Part shown: in pieces, positions 33,944 through 42,390 of the stretch
How the letters are laid out: each line of letters begins with the position of its first letter
Position numbering within the stretch: the first letter of the stretch is position 1
Source of the DNA: Streptomyces sp. NBC_01549
GTDB lineage: Bacteria; Actinomycetota; Actinomycetes; Streptomycetales; Streptomycetaceae
DNA: 64,000 nt
Direction: 5' to 3'
Assembly: GCF_026339955.1 (NCBI RefSeq)
Contig: NZ_JAPEPW010000004.1
Coordinates: 744,001-808,000, forward strand
Made by a program: the position numbers and the translations under genes
The notes under the pieces: generated by a model
The model's database searches: none
Seen by the model: the letters and a program-made list of their open reading frames with translations, nothing else
Told to the model about the DNA's origin: nothing

Positions 33944-36900
33944 CAGCGGCCTCCTCGGGCGTCGGGACGCGCCGGGTGCCGGGCGAGCCGAGGGCGGTGG
34001 TGAGCTCGCCGGTGTCGTCGGCGAGGAGCCGGTCGCAGTCCCAGACGAGCAGCAGCGCGGAGACGGTGTGGTCGACGGCGGTGTGCGCGAGGTCGTAGTG
34101 GGCGGCAGCGGACACGGAGGCGTGCGCGGCCCACAGGTCGTAGCCGGTCATGAACAGGTCGAGGTCGAACTGGGCTGCCAGCGACATGAGTTCGCCGCGC
34201 CCGGTGTCGTCCACGCCCGCGAAGGCCTCGTCGAGGGCGAGCAGGCGCGGGGCGTGCGGGTCGGCGGAGTTGAGCATGGCGTGCGCGGCGGCGAACAGCG
34301 GCAGGTGCAGCGACACGGACTGCTCACCGCCCGACAGCCGGCTGTGCCGGGCGCGGGTGAGCCTCTCCTCGCTCTTGTCGGGGCGTACGAGCTGGAACGC
34401 GAACTGCCGCCAGCGCCGGTAGTCGAGGACCTCGGCGAGCAACTCCCGGTAGGGCTGGTCGCGGTGGCGGGCGCGGGCGGTCTGGATCTGCGCGGCGAAG
34501 TGGGTGCGCACCCGGGCGAGACCGTCGGGGCCGAGGCGGGCGGCGTCGGCGTCGAGGAGGGCGCAGACGGCGCGCTGCTCGTCGTCGAGATGGTCGGCGA
34601 GCAGCCAGCTCACACCGACCGTCGTCCCCGATGACATGGTGCGCCTGCGCATGTCGGTGTTCATCCGCCTGATCAGGTCACGGGCGTCGACGGTGCGGTC
34701 GTGGATCTGCTGGGCGAGCCGGGTGAGCAGGGCGTCCTCCAGGATGCGCTGCTCGGACTCGGAGAGCAGTTCGGCCTGGTCACGGCGGTGTGCCGCGATC
34801 TTCTGGGCGAAGGCGGCGACGGGCAGCGGGCCCTCCTCGTCGGCCACGCGGACGACGATGATCCCGTCGGAGCCGTCCCATTCGGGCCGGTAGTCCTGTC
34901 CAGCGGCGGCGAGCTGCGCCTGCAGGTCGTCCAGGGCCTTGGTGAGACGCGTGACGGACTGCTTGAGGCTGGTTTCGGTGGGGGTGAGGTCGCGGGTCGC
35001 GGAGAGGATCGCCTCGTGTACGGCGACCACGGCCGGCGGGAGTGCTTCGCCTGCCCAGTCGGCCTCCTGGGCGGGCCAGGCCAGGCCCGGCGGACAGCGC
35101 AGGATGTCGAGGAGTTCACGGGCGGCGTACGGGCGCAGGCCGCGGGCGGTGTCCTTCTCCTCCGCCGCGGCGACCGACCCGGCCTCGGCCGCGGCCGTAC
35201 GGCGGGCCTCGGCCGCGGCGGTGCCCGCGATCGCGGTGTGCTGGGCCACACGAGCCGCCTCGGCCTCCCTCACCAGGGCGTCGATTCCGTCCTCGGCCTC
35301 CTGCACCTGGCGCATCACCTCCTGCGCCTCGGCCCCGACGGTCTCCTGGAGGGCCTGGAGTCCCGCGGCCTCCTCGGTGTGCCGGCGGCGCGCCGCGCGC
35401 TCGGCGTCCAGCGCCGCCTCCTCGTCCTCGGCGGCGGCGGTGAGCCGGTCGGCGCCTGCCTGGGCGGCCTCGGTCTGGCGGGCGTGTTCGCGGCGGCGGG
35501 CGGTGAGTTCGCGGACCGCCGTCTCGAAGGCGCGGGTGGCGGTCTCGACGGCGTCGACGCGCTCGATCTCGATGGTGTACTCGGCCGCGGTGCGGCGCAG
35601 GGCGCGCTCGGCGACCGAGCAGGTGGCCACCGACTCGTCGTACGAAGCCTGGGAGGCGTCGGCGGCGTCGCGGGTGGCGCGCAGTCTCGCCGCGGCCTTG
35701 TCGAGTTCGCGCAGGGCCTGCGTGATGCCGGTGGTGCGGGGCAGGGCGGCGCGAGCGGCGGCGTACGCGTCGAGGGCGGCGTCCGCACGGGCCTGTGCGC
35801 GCGCCAACTCGTCCAGTTGGGCGGCCAGTTCGGCCAGCAGCGTCTCGCAGGCGGCGATCCGGGCGGCGCGCCGGCGCGCGCGGGCGGTGGCGCCGACGTA
35901 CTCGGCGTGCTCCTTGGTGTGGGCACCCACCAGGACACCTGCCGCGTACCGGCCGTCTGGACTGATCTGTGGGGTCCCGGTGTCGAGATCGCCGGTGACG
36001 GCGACGGAGCGCAGTACAGCGGTGATCCGCGCGGCCGGAATCGCGGCGTTGCCTTCGGGGTCCCCGAGGCCATCGGGGTTCTCGGGTCGCAGGAGATCGG
36101 CGAGGCTCGGTCCACTCACCGGGGCACCGGCGCGGAGGTAGCCCTCGCTGTGCCCGGCTGTCACGGGGGTGTCCTCGGTGGTGAGGAGGGCGTCGAGGAG
36201 GCCCGACGCCTCCAGGGCAGCTTCCAGGCAGGCGCGCTGATGATCCGTCAGCTCGTCGTCGAAGTCGACGAGTCGCCACAGCGGCACGCCGTCACTGGGC
36301 GCCCTCCCCCAGTCTTCGGCCGGGGGGACCCCCATCTCGCTTCGCTCGGCAGTGCGGCCGCGGGCCGGGGGCGGGGCGTCGTCGTGTTCGGCGGCGATCC
36401 GGTCGCGTTCGGCCTTGGTCTCGGCGTGCCGACGCTCGACATCGGTGCGCTGAGCGCGCAAGGAGGCCATCGTGTCGCGCAGCTCCTGCACGGCGGGAGT
36501 GGTGGCCTCGGTGAAGGTGTCGGCAAGTGTGACCGCCTCGGTCTCGCCGGTGAGTTCGAGGGCTTCGGCGAGTCGGTCGGCACCCGCTTCGGCCATGAGC
36601 GCGCCGTGCTCCCCCGTCCACTGACCGAGCGCCGTACGGGCCTGTTCGCGGGCGGATTCGAGGGCCGACTCGGCAGCGGTTTCGGCGGTTTCGGCCGCAG
36701 CGACCGCCTCCTGCGCGCGGTCGAGCGAGACCCGGGCGAGGTCACGGGTCTGGTCGGCACCGCGTGCCGCCTGCTGGGCGCCGCGCACGACCCGGACGCC
36801 CTCGTGGCGGGCGGCGGCCAGCGCGGCGGAACGGTCGGCGATGTGGTCGGGCTCGGCGTCCGCCGGCGTCCAGGCGAGGCCGGCTGTGTGGGCGTGGTCG

Positions 36901-38080
36901 GCGACGGTGGCGGCGTCCCGGGAGACGGCGGCGTCGAGTTCGCCGGCGAGTTGGGCCGCGTGTTCGGCTTCGGCGCGGGCGCGGCCGGTGGCGGCGGTGC
37001 GGCGTTCGCGTTCGGCGCTCGCCTGCCGGGCGGTCTGCTCACAGGTGCGCACCAGGCGTTCCAGGTCGGCCAGTTGCTCGATGGCCTGGTAGGCGGCGGA
37101 GGAGCGCAGCTGGTCGAGACGGGCGCGCTGGGCGGCGAGCGCGGCGTCGGCCGACTCGGCGCGCGCGTCTCGGCGGTGGCCTGCTGTTCACGGGCCGCCG
37201 CCAGGTCCGCGGCGGCGGCGCGCAGGGCGGCGGCGCGCTCGGCGGTTTCGGCGCGGCGGGCGGTGAGCCTGTCCGCGGCGGTGCGGGCGTGGACCCGCAG
37301 ATAGGTGGAGTAGCTCGCGAGGAAGGCGCGGGTGGCGTCGTCGGCGGCGGCCAGACCCTCCAGGGTGCGCTGCACGGACTCCATGTCGTCGAAGGAGCGG
37401 GCCGCCTCGGCGATCAGGTCGTCGTCGAGCGGGCGCAGGCCCGCGGTGAGGGTGTCGGAGAGTTTGGCCGGGTCGAGGTTTTTGGCGAGCTGCGGACGGC
37501 GCAACGTGAGGATCAGGGTGAGCAGTTGCTCGTACCGCTCCCGGCCGAGGCCGAACAGGCGCTGGTCGACGGCGGCGCGGTAGTCGGCCGTGGAGGCGAT
37601 CAGTTCGCGTCCGAGCTCGGCGGCCAGCTGCTTCCTCGTCATCGGCCGGTCGTCGTCGGTCAGCAGCGAGAAGTCCTCTCCGACGCGGCCTTCGGCGACG
37701 AAGTGCCAACGCGCGGGTGTGTCGCGGTGCCGCTGGGCGTGCAGCCCGATACCGCAGGTGACAGCCTCGCCGGTCTCCCGGTGGGTGAACTCCATCCAGA
37801 CGTAGCCAAGCGCACTGTCCTGCCCGCGGAAGAGCAGGTTGGACTTCATCGTGCGGTCCTCGGCGGCGAACGGGTTGAGCCGCTTGGGGTCGATGCGGCC
37901 GTCGAGGACGAACGGGAAGAGGACTTCCAGGGCCTTGGTCTTGCCGGATCCGTTGGGGCCGCGCAGCACCAGCCAGCCGCCGGCGAAGGAGAACTCCTCG
38001 TCCCGGTAGTCCCACAGGTTGATGATCCCGGCACGGGTGGGGACATATCGGGGGGCCGGGGTGGGAGCGGGGGTGCTCAC
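33933..38080 (-). pseudogene. jetC: JetC-like SMC ATPase of a Wadjet system (TIGR02680), apparent one-base frameshift
   Basis: The GTG at 38080 overlaps the jetB stop. Walker A GPNGSGKT is at residues 41-48. At about residue 302 (bases ~37165-37175, a GCGCGCGCC run) the frame is lost; the continuing frame resumes with AESADAALAAQRARLDQL and runs to 33933. That second part has long coiled coils, signature RLSGGEQSVSLHLPLFAA and Walker B LLALDEAFAGVD. The total of 4148 bases is one short of a multiple of three (1383 codons), so a single missing base explains it. Either the gene is inactivated, the base is a sequencing error, or a frameshift occurs. The protein is the DNA-loop-extruding motor of the complex. 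Confidence 0.8.
36299..36352. repeat. Streptomyces dispersed palindromic repeat inside jetC
   Basis: The block around CTCCCCCAGTCTTCGGCCGG, then GGGGACCCCCATCTCGCTTC, is the kind of REP/MITE-like sequence often seen between Streptomyces genes. Here it is read in frame in jetC as AERSEMGVPPAEDWGRAP, in the middle part of the SMC protein. It contains CCCCC/GGGGG inverted arms. Confidence 0.6.
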
Positions 38081-39534
38081 GGAGTCGGGTCCTTGGCGGT
38101 GTCGTCGGCGAACAGGGCGGTCTGGGCTGGTGCGGTATGGGCTGGTGGTTGAGCTGCCGTACGGGTCTTCACCCGGGCGGTGACCCCGCGGTAGCGGGCG
38201 AGCAGCGGAAGCACGAGGACTCCGCCGTCCACACGGACGATCAGCGACATGGCGGCCAGCAGGGCGAGAGCCTGGTCGAGCAGCCGGTCCGGGTCGCCGC
38301 GCAGATCGGCGGCGAAGCCCGCACCGTACTCACCAGTGATCTCCTTGAGCCTGCCGCGCAGCCACGAGTCGGTGACGAAGGGATACCGGGTCTCTCCTCG
38401 CTCCTCTCCCGCCTCATCATGATCGTCATACGGCTCAAGCGTCTCGTACGCGGCCCCCGCGTCAGGCTCGTCGGGCGTGGCGAACTCGGCGATCGCCGAG
38501 CGCGTAGGGAGGGCGCCGTCGATACGCCGGGCGCGGGCCACGAGGCGTTCGGCGGCGGTGGGCGCGGGCAGCAGTTCGAGGGCGTGCCGTCCGGAACGCT
38601 GCACGGCGGCGCTGATCCGGGCCGCAAGGAGCAGCGCGGCCTGCGCAACCGTGCCGCCGCCGGGGAAGCGGATGTCGGACAGTCTGCCGGAGGTGTCGAT
38701 GAGCGCCACGCCCTCGGCCCGCCGCTCCACCGTCAGCCCGGTCAGGCGCTCCAGGTCCTCGGCGAGGGCGGGGGCCCGCAGCTGGCCCAGGAGTTCGGTG
38801 TCGGCGTCGGCGTAGTACGCGACCGGGTTCTCCAGCACCAGGCGGCGGGCGCGGCGGGCCTGGTCGCGGCGCTGGGCGGCACGGCCGGCGGACATGCCCA
38901 GCGCGCCGGCGGAGTCGAGGAGCGCGGTGACGGAGCTCAGGTGCTGCAGGACGCGGGTCGGGTGGTGGACGGCGAGGAGGATCTCGCGGTCGATGTCGTA
39001 CAGGGCCTCGGCGCGCTCGGGATCGCCGGCCCAGGCGGTGGCAGAGCCGTCGGCGAGGGTGAGTGCGCCGCGTTCGGTGAGCCAGGTGACGGCGTCGACG
39101 AAGGCGTCCCGGTCGGGCTTGCGTGCGGTGTCGAGTCCGAGTCCGTCGATGCGTACGGCGTCGGCGGCGACCGCGTCGGCCAGCTCGCCCAGCGCCACCT
39201 GCGCGCCGTGGCGGCCCAGGGCCGCGAGGGTGAGGACGAGGTAGGCGTAGCGGCGTCGGTCGAAGGGGCGTCCCGCGCGGGTGAGGGCCGGGCGGGTGGC
39301 GTCCAGGCCGTCCTGGGCGCGCTGGAGCCGGGCGGTGTCGGCGGTGGTGACGAGCCGGTAGCCGAGCACCTCCATCAGATCGGTGCGCAGCTGCCCGGCC
39401 CAGCGGCGCACGGTCGCCAGCGCCGCCTTGTCCGGATACCCGGGCGTGACCAGCGGATGCCGCAGTACGAGCCGTACGGCCTTCTGGTAGTCGGCGAGTT
39501 CGAGCGGGGAGACACCCTCGGCGACGCGGCTCAT
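38077..39534 (-). CDS. jetB: JetB-like subunit of a Wadjet system (TIGR02678/DUF2398)
   Basis: This 485-residue protein matches the DUF2398 family in length and composition: YQKAVRLVLRHPLVTPGYPD near the N-terminus, PFDRRRYAYLVLTLAALGRH, RRLVLENPVAYYADADTELL and YPFVTDSWLRGRLKEITGEY. It is a kleisin-partner (KITE/MksE-like, winged-helix) component that with JetA links the SMC heads. The ATG at 39534 is chosen because it overlaps (ATGA) the stop of a 26-codon mini-ORF. The longer open frame upstream is antisense-type low-complexity sequence. The stop overlaps the jetC GTG. Confidence 0.84.
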   Translation of the reverse strand: MSRVAEGVSPLELADYQKAVRLVLRHPLVTPGYPDKAALATVRRWAGQLRTDLMEVLGYRLVTTADTARLQRAQDGLDATRPALTRAGRPFDRRRYAYLVLTLAALGRHGAQVALGELADAVAADAVRIDGLGLDTARKPDRDAFVDAVTWLTERGALTLADGSATAWAGDPERAEALYDIDREILLAVHHPTRVLQHLSSVTALLDSAGALGMSAGRAAQRRDQARRARRLVLENPVAYYADADTELLGQLRAPALAEDLERLTGLTVERRAEGVALIDTSGRLSDIRFPGGGTVAQAALLLAARISAAVQRSGRHALELLPAPTAAERLVARARRIDGALPTRSAIAEFATPDEPDAGAAYETLEPYDDHDEAGEERGETRYPFVTDSWLRGRLKEITGEYGAGFAADLRGDPDRLLDQALALLAAMSLIVRVDGGVLVLPLLARYRGVTARVKTRTAAQPPAHTAPAQTALFADDTAKDPTP

Positions 39535-39611
39535 GCGGTCCTGCCTTGTCCGTGGGTCGTACTGCCCGTCGTGAGGTCCACAGGCCCCAGGACATCGGGG
39601 AGGTCTTTCAT
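39531..39611 (-). CDS. 26-codon mini-ORF precisely coupled between jetA and jetB
   Basis: An ATG overlaps the jetA stop as ATGA (39608-39611). After 26 codons, beginning MKDLPDVLGPVDLTT and ending HGQGRTA, its TGA overlaps the jetB ATG as ATGA (39531-39534). Such chained overlaps would let ribosomes terminating on jetA reinitiate through to jetB. Whether the peptide has a function, is only a coupling device, or is the relic of a longer JetB N-terminus is unknown. Confidence 0.45.
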   Translation of the reverse strand: MKDLPDVLGPVDLTTGSTTHGQGRTA

Positions 39612-41140
39612 ACGGTGACCTCCAGGCGCAGTCCGTCGAGGTGGAGGCGGCCGCGCACGGTGTCGACGGTGGTGGAGCCCTCGGCGGGGGTGAGGGTGAG
39701 TCGTACCCCGTGGGCGGATCCGGAGGCGGCGGTGACCAGGCGGCTGGCGGGGACACGGGCGGCGAGCGCCACGTCCAGCAGGGCGAGCAGGGCCCGCGTT
39801 TCGGGCTCGTCGAGCGTCCGACCGTAGACGCCGTCCGACGCGAGGGCGTTCGCGGCACTGCGGCCCTCGGCCTGCTCCTTCAGCTGCTGGGCGCGGAGCC
39901 GGGCCCGCTGGGCGTCGTTGCGTTCGATGCGGCCGGGGCCGTGCAGGGCGGGGGTGCGGCCGGACTGGACCAGGGTGCGGGCCAGCTCGACCGGTTCGGC
40001 CTCCCACCAGGACGTACGCCCAGGGATCTGCTCGGGATCGGCGTACGGGACGGCGATGTGGCGGGGCGCGCCGAGTCCGAAGACCGCCTGGAACAGGGCG
40101 TGCGCGTCCTCGTCACTCTCACAGGAGGTGAACCACTGGGCGAGGTGGCGCAGTTGGCTCTCCCGGCTCACCCCGCCCCGGCGCGCCTCGGTGACTCGGC
40201 GCAGCAGGGCGAGGACGGAGCGGATCGCGGTGACGGTGGCGTCCTGCAGCCGCTCGGTCTCGCTGTGCTCGCGCTCCGCGAACCAGTGGACGATGCCTTC
40301 CCACCGGTGCCGCCAGTCCGCCAGGCGCTCGGCGGGGCTGCGGAAGAGCCGCTCGTCGGCCTCGGCCGCGTACTCGATCATGCGGTCCACACCGGTGGCC
40401 GCGGCCTTCTCGACTGCCTCGGCGAGCAGCGGGGCATAGCGCCCGAGTTCGGCGGTGAACTCCCGCATGTGGGCGAGGAGCGTGTCCTTGTGGGCGAGGA
40501 ACACCTCGGGCCGGGTGTCGTTGGTGCGCGCCAGGTCGCCCAGCATGAGATAGAAACGGGCGGCGCGCTGCGCCATCTCGTTCAGCACGGAGTCGAGACG
40601 GCCGAGCTTGCGGTACACCTCCTCCCCGTCGCCCGCGGCGTTGGCCTCGGCCAGCGCGCGCAGGTCGCCGAGGATGTCGGGGAAGACGAGGCGGGAGAGC
40701 TGGGCGTCCTCCAGGCGCGCGCCGAGTACGTCCTCCACAGCCCGGTACGCGCGATATCCGGCCTGGGTGAACTGGTACACGTAGTGGCGGTTGCGGTACT
40801 CGGCCAGGTTCGCGGCGCGCGTCCCGTCGTACGACCGGTCCAGGACCTGCCACTCCGCGAGCGCGTCGAGCAACGGCTGAACACCGGCCAACCCGCCGAC
40901 GGCGCCCGCGGCGGGATGGTCGACTGCGAGCCGCTCAAGCAGTCCCACCGCATCCGAAGCGTGCAGCAGCACCTGGTAGTTGGCGCGTCCGCGGTCGAAG
41001 GAGCGCAGCAACCACAGGTATTCGTGGCGCTTCTCGGCGGCGGCGAAGTGGAAAAGCCGCAGCCGATCGTCGAGGGAGAACGCGTCGATGCCGAACGCGC
41101 CCTCGTCAACGGGCTCCGGGACGTCGGGCTCGTCACTCAC
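39608..41140 (-). CDS. jetA: JetA-like kleisin subunit of a Wadjet system (TIGR02677/DUF2397)
   Basis: This 510-residue protein is of the DUF2397 family: RLRLFHFAAAEKRHEYLWLL near the start, LDALAEWQVLDRSYDGTRAA, RNRHYVYQFTQAGYRAYRAV, EVFLAHKDTLLAHMREFTAE, and LAQWFTSCESDEDAHALFQA. It is the MukF/MksF-like kleisin that bridges the SMC heads. The GTG at 41140 (VSDEPDVPEP) is preferred; the frame upstream is low-complexity and overlaps IS6-related sequence. It opens the four-gene minus-strand operon, so the promoter must lie in 41141-41310, next to an insertion-sequence end. Confidence 0.85.
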   Translation of the reverse strand: MSDEPDVPEPVDEGAFGIDAFSLDDRLRLFHFAAAEKRHEYLWLLRSFDRGRANYQVLLHASDAVGLLERLAVDHPAAGAVGGLAGVQPLLDALAEWQVLDRSYDGTRAANLAEYRNRHYVYQFTQAGYRAYRAVEDVLGARLEDAQLSRLVFPDILGDLRALAEANAAGDGEEVYRKLGRLDSVLNEMAQRAARFYLMLGDLARTNDTRPEVFLAHKDTLLAHMREFTAELGRYAPLLAEAVEKAAATGVDRMIEYAAEADERLFRSPAERLADWRHRWEGIVHWFAEREHSETERLQDATVTAIRSVLALLRRVTEARRGGVSRESQLRHLAQWFTSCESDEDAHALFQAVFGLGAPRHIAVPYADPEQIPGRTSWWEAEPVELARTLVQSGRTPALHGPGRIERNDAQRARLRAQQLKEQAEGRSAANALASDGVYGRTLDEPETRALLALLDVALAARVPASRLVTAASGSAHGVRLTLTPAEGSTTVDTVRGRLHLDGLRLEVTV

Positions 41141-41310
41141 GGATCTGGCGGCTTCCCTTGCTTCGGCTGCTGCACGTCCGGCTGGACACCACCGGATCCC
41201 AACCATTCTGCCGCACCCCGACCGGTGCCGGTAAGACGCCCTCCGACCCCACCCCACCTGTGGTAGCCTGCCGGGTTCTCACCTCTTCGCGTCGCGGCGG
41301 CCGCTCGCGC

Positions 41311-41931
41311 GGCGTTGTCACATTGTTGGGTACGTGACTGCCTGATGGTGCGTCGGGGCGCGGTGGGCCCTCGGTCCGGCCCTGTGGTCAAGTCGTGGTG
41401 GGCAGGTTGGCAGCGCCGGTGATCTGGTCCCAGATGGCGAAGCGGATGGTCATCTCGGCGCGGTGGTCGAAGGCTGTCATCAGGTGGCGGTGGGGTCGGA
41501 AGTGGGGTGAGATGCCGCTGAACGCGGACAGGAACCGCTGGGCCACGCCGACGCTGCGGAAAGCCCTTCATCGCGCGTTCACGCTGCCTGGTGGGCTGGT
41601 GGCTGTTCTCGGCCCGGTTGTTCAGTCCCTTGTGCGAGCGGTGCTCCACAGAGGGCATGACCTCGCGGTGGGCCGCGCCGTAGGAGCGGAGCTTGTCCGT
41701 GACGACTACTCTCGGCACCGCACGCGTCTTCTTCATCAGCCTGCGGACGAAACGCCTGGCGGCGGCCTTGTCCCGCCGGTTCTGCACCAGGATGTCGAGC
41801 ACGTTGCCGTCCTGGTCGACAGCCCGCCACAGGTACTTCCGCTCCCGGTTGACTTTGATGAAGACCTCGTCCAAGTGCCATTTGTCCCCGGGTCGGGGTC
41901 GGCGGCGGCGCAGTCCGTTCGCGTAGGCCTG
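41311..41931 (-). mobile_element. IS6-type element, right half (transposase C-terminus and inverted repeat)
   Basis: Minus-strand coding begins abruptly with QAYANGLRRRRPRPGDKWHL and continues DEVFIKVNRERKYLWRAVDQ, RVVVTDKLRSYGAAHRE and NRAENSHQPTRQRERAMKGF. This is the DDE half of IS6 transposases, with acids in HLDEVFIK and VTDKLR and the Glu in RAENSH. A one-base insertion after MKGF shifts the C-terminal end, whose proper stop would be at 41388-41390. The terminal repeat GGCGTTGTCACATTG (41311-41325) matches the left-half repeat at 22196 at 13 of 15 bases. The N-terminal part is missing here and present at 22196-22419. Confidence 0.78.
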
Positions 41932-41990
41932 GCTGCGCGTCCCCAAGGCGCGCTCGGTCGAGTTGTTGTTGGACAAGCCTTACGGCGGGG

Positions 41991-42209
41991 CTGCGTGTCA
42001 CCGACCTCACTGTCGAGGGCGGCACCGATGCCCGAGACCTGGGCGTCACCACGAACGCCTCCATACCCCAGAGCTGGCCGTCCACCGCTCAGTTCACCAA
42101 GGGGGGTGACTCCCTGCCGGGCCTTGACCCCGGGCCTTGCCCACAAGGCACCAGTCGGTGGATCGAGGCTAAACCAGCGTGGGGCACGGGGTCTTGCGAC
42201 CACTGGTAG
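41991..42209 (+). pseudogene. Unidentified 3' coding remnant
   Basis: A start-less plus-strand frame reads LRVTDLTVEGGTDARDLGVT and TNASIPQSWPSTAQFTKGGD before a TAG at 42207. Composition looks protein-like (beta-rich, Thr/Asp-rich, perhaps the end of an extracellular domain protein), but no family was recognised. It begins next to the IS6 right half. The rest of 41932-42390 contains only the hairpin at 42188. Confidence 0.25.
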
Positions 42210-42218
42210 CAAGACCCC
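42188..42218. terminator. Perfect 10-base hairpin beyond the glycosidase cluster
   Basis: GGGGTCTTGC and GCAAGACCCC enclose an 11-base loop. It lies 173 bases past the GH89 stop on the minus strand and spans the end of the plus-strand remnant, so it could act in either direction. Confidence 0.55.
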
Positions 42219-42390
42219 GCTTGGCAGAGGCCGTCAGAGGCGTGGTCGTGCTATGCCAGCGGCCGCAGTCCCAGGCGGCGGGCTGTGGACGACCATGCCG
42301 AGGCCGGTGTCGTCCGACAGGGCCGGGCCGTCGTCTTGTGGCCGAGCTTCCGCCTGGGCGTGCTGACTGCCGGCGTCGCGGTCACAGAGA

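Noticed and set aside
39535..39858. N-terminal extension of jetB
   Set aside because: The sequence is Pro/Ser/Arg-rich antisense-type reading of the jetA 3' end; the ATG at 39534 is coupled to the mini-ORF.
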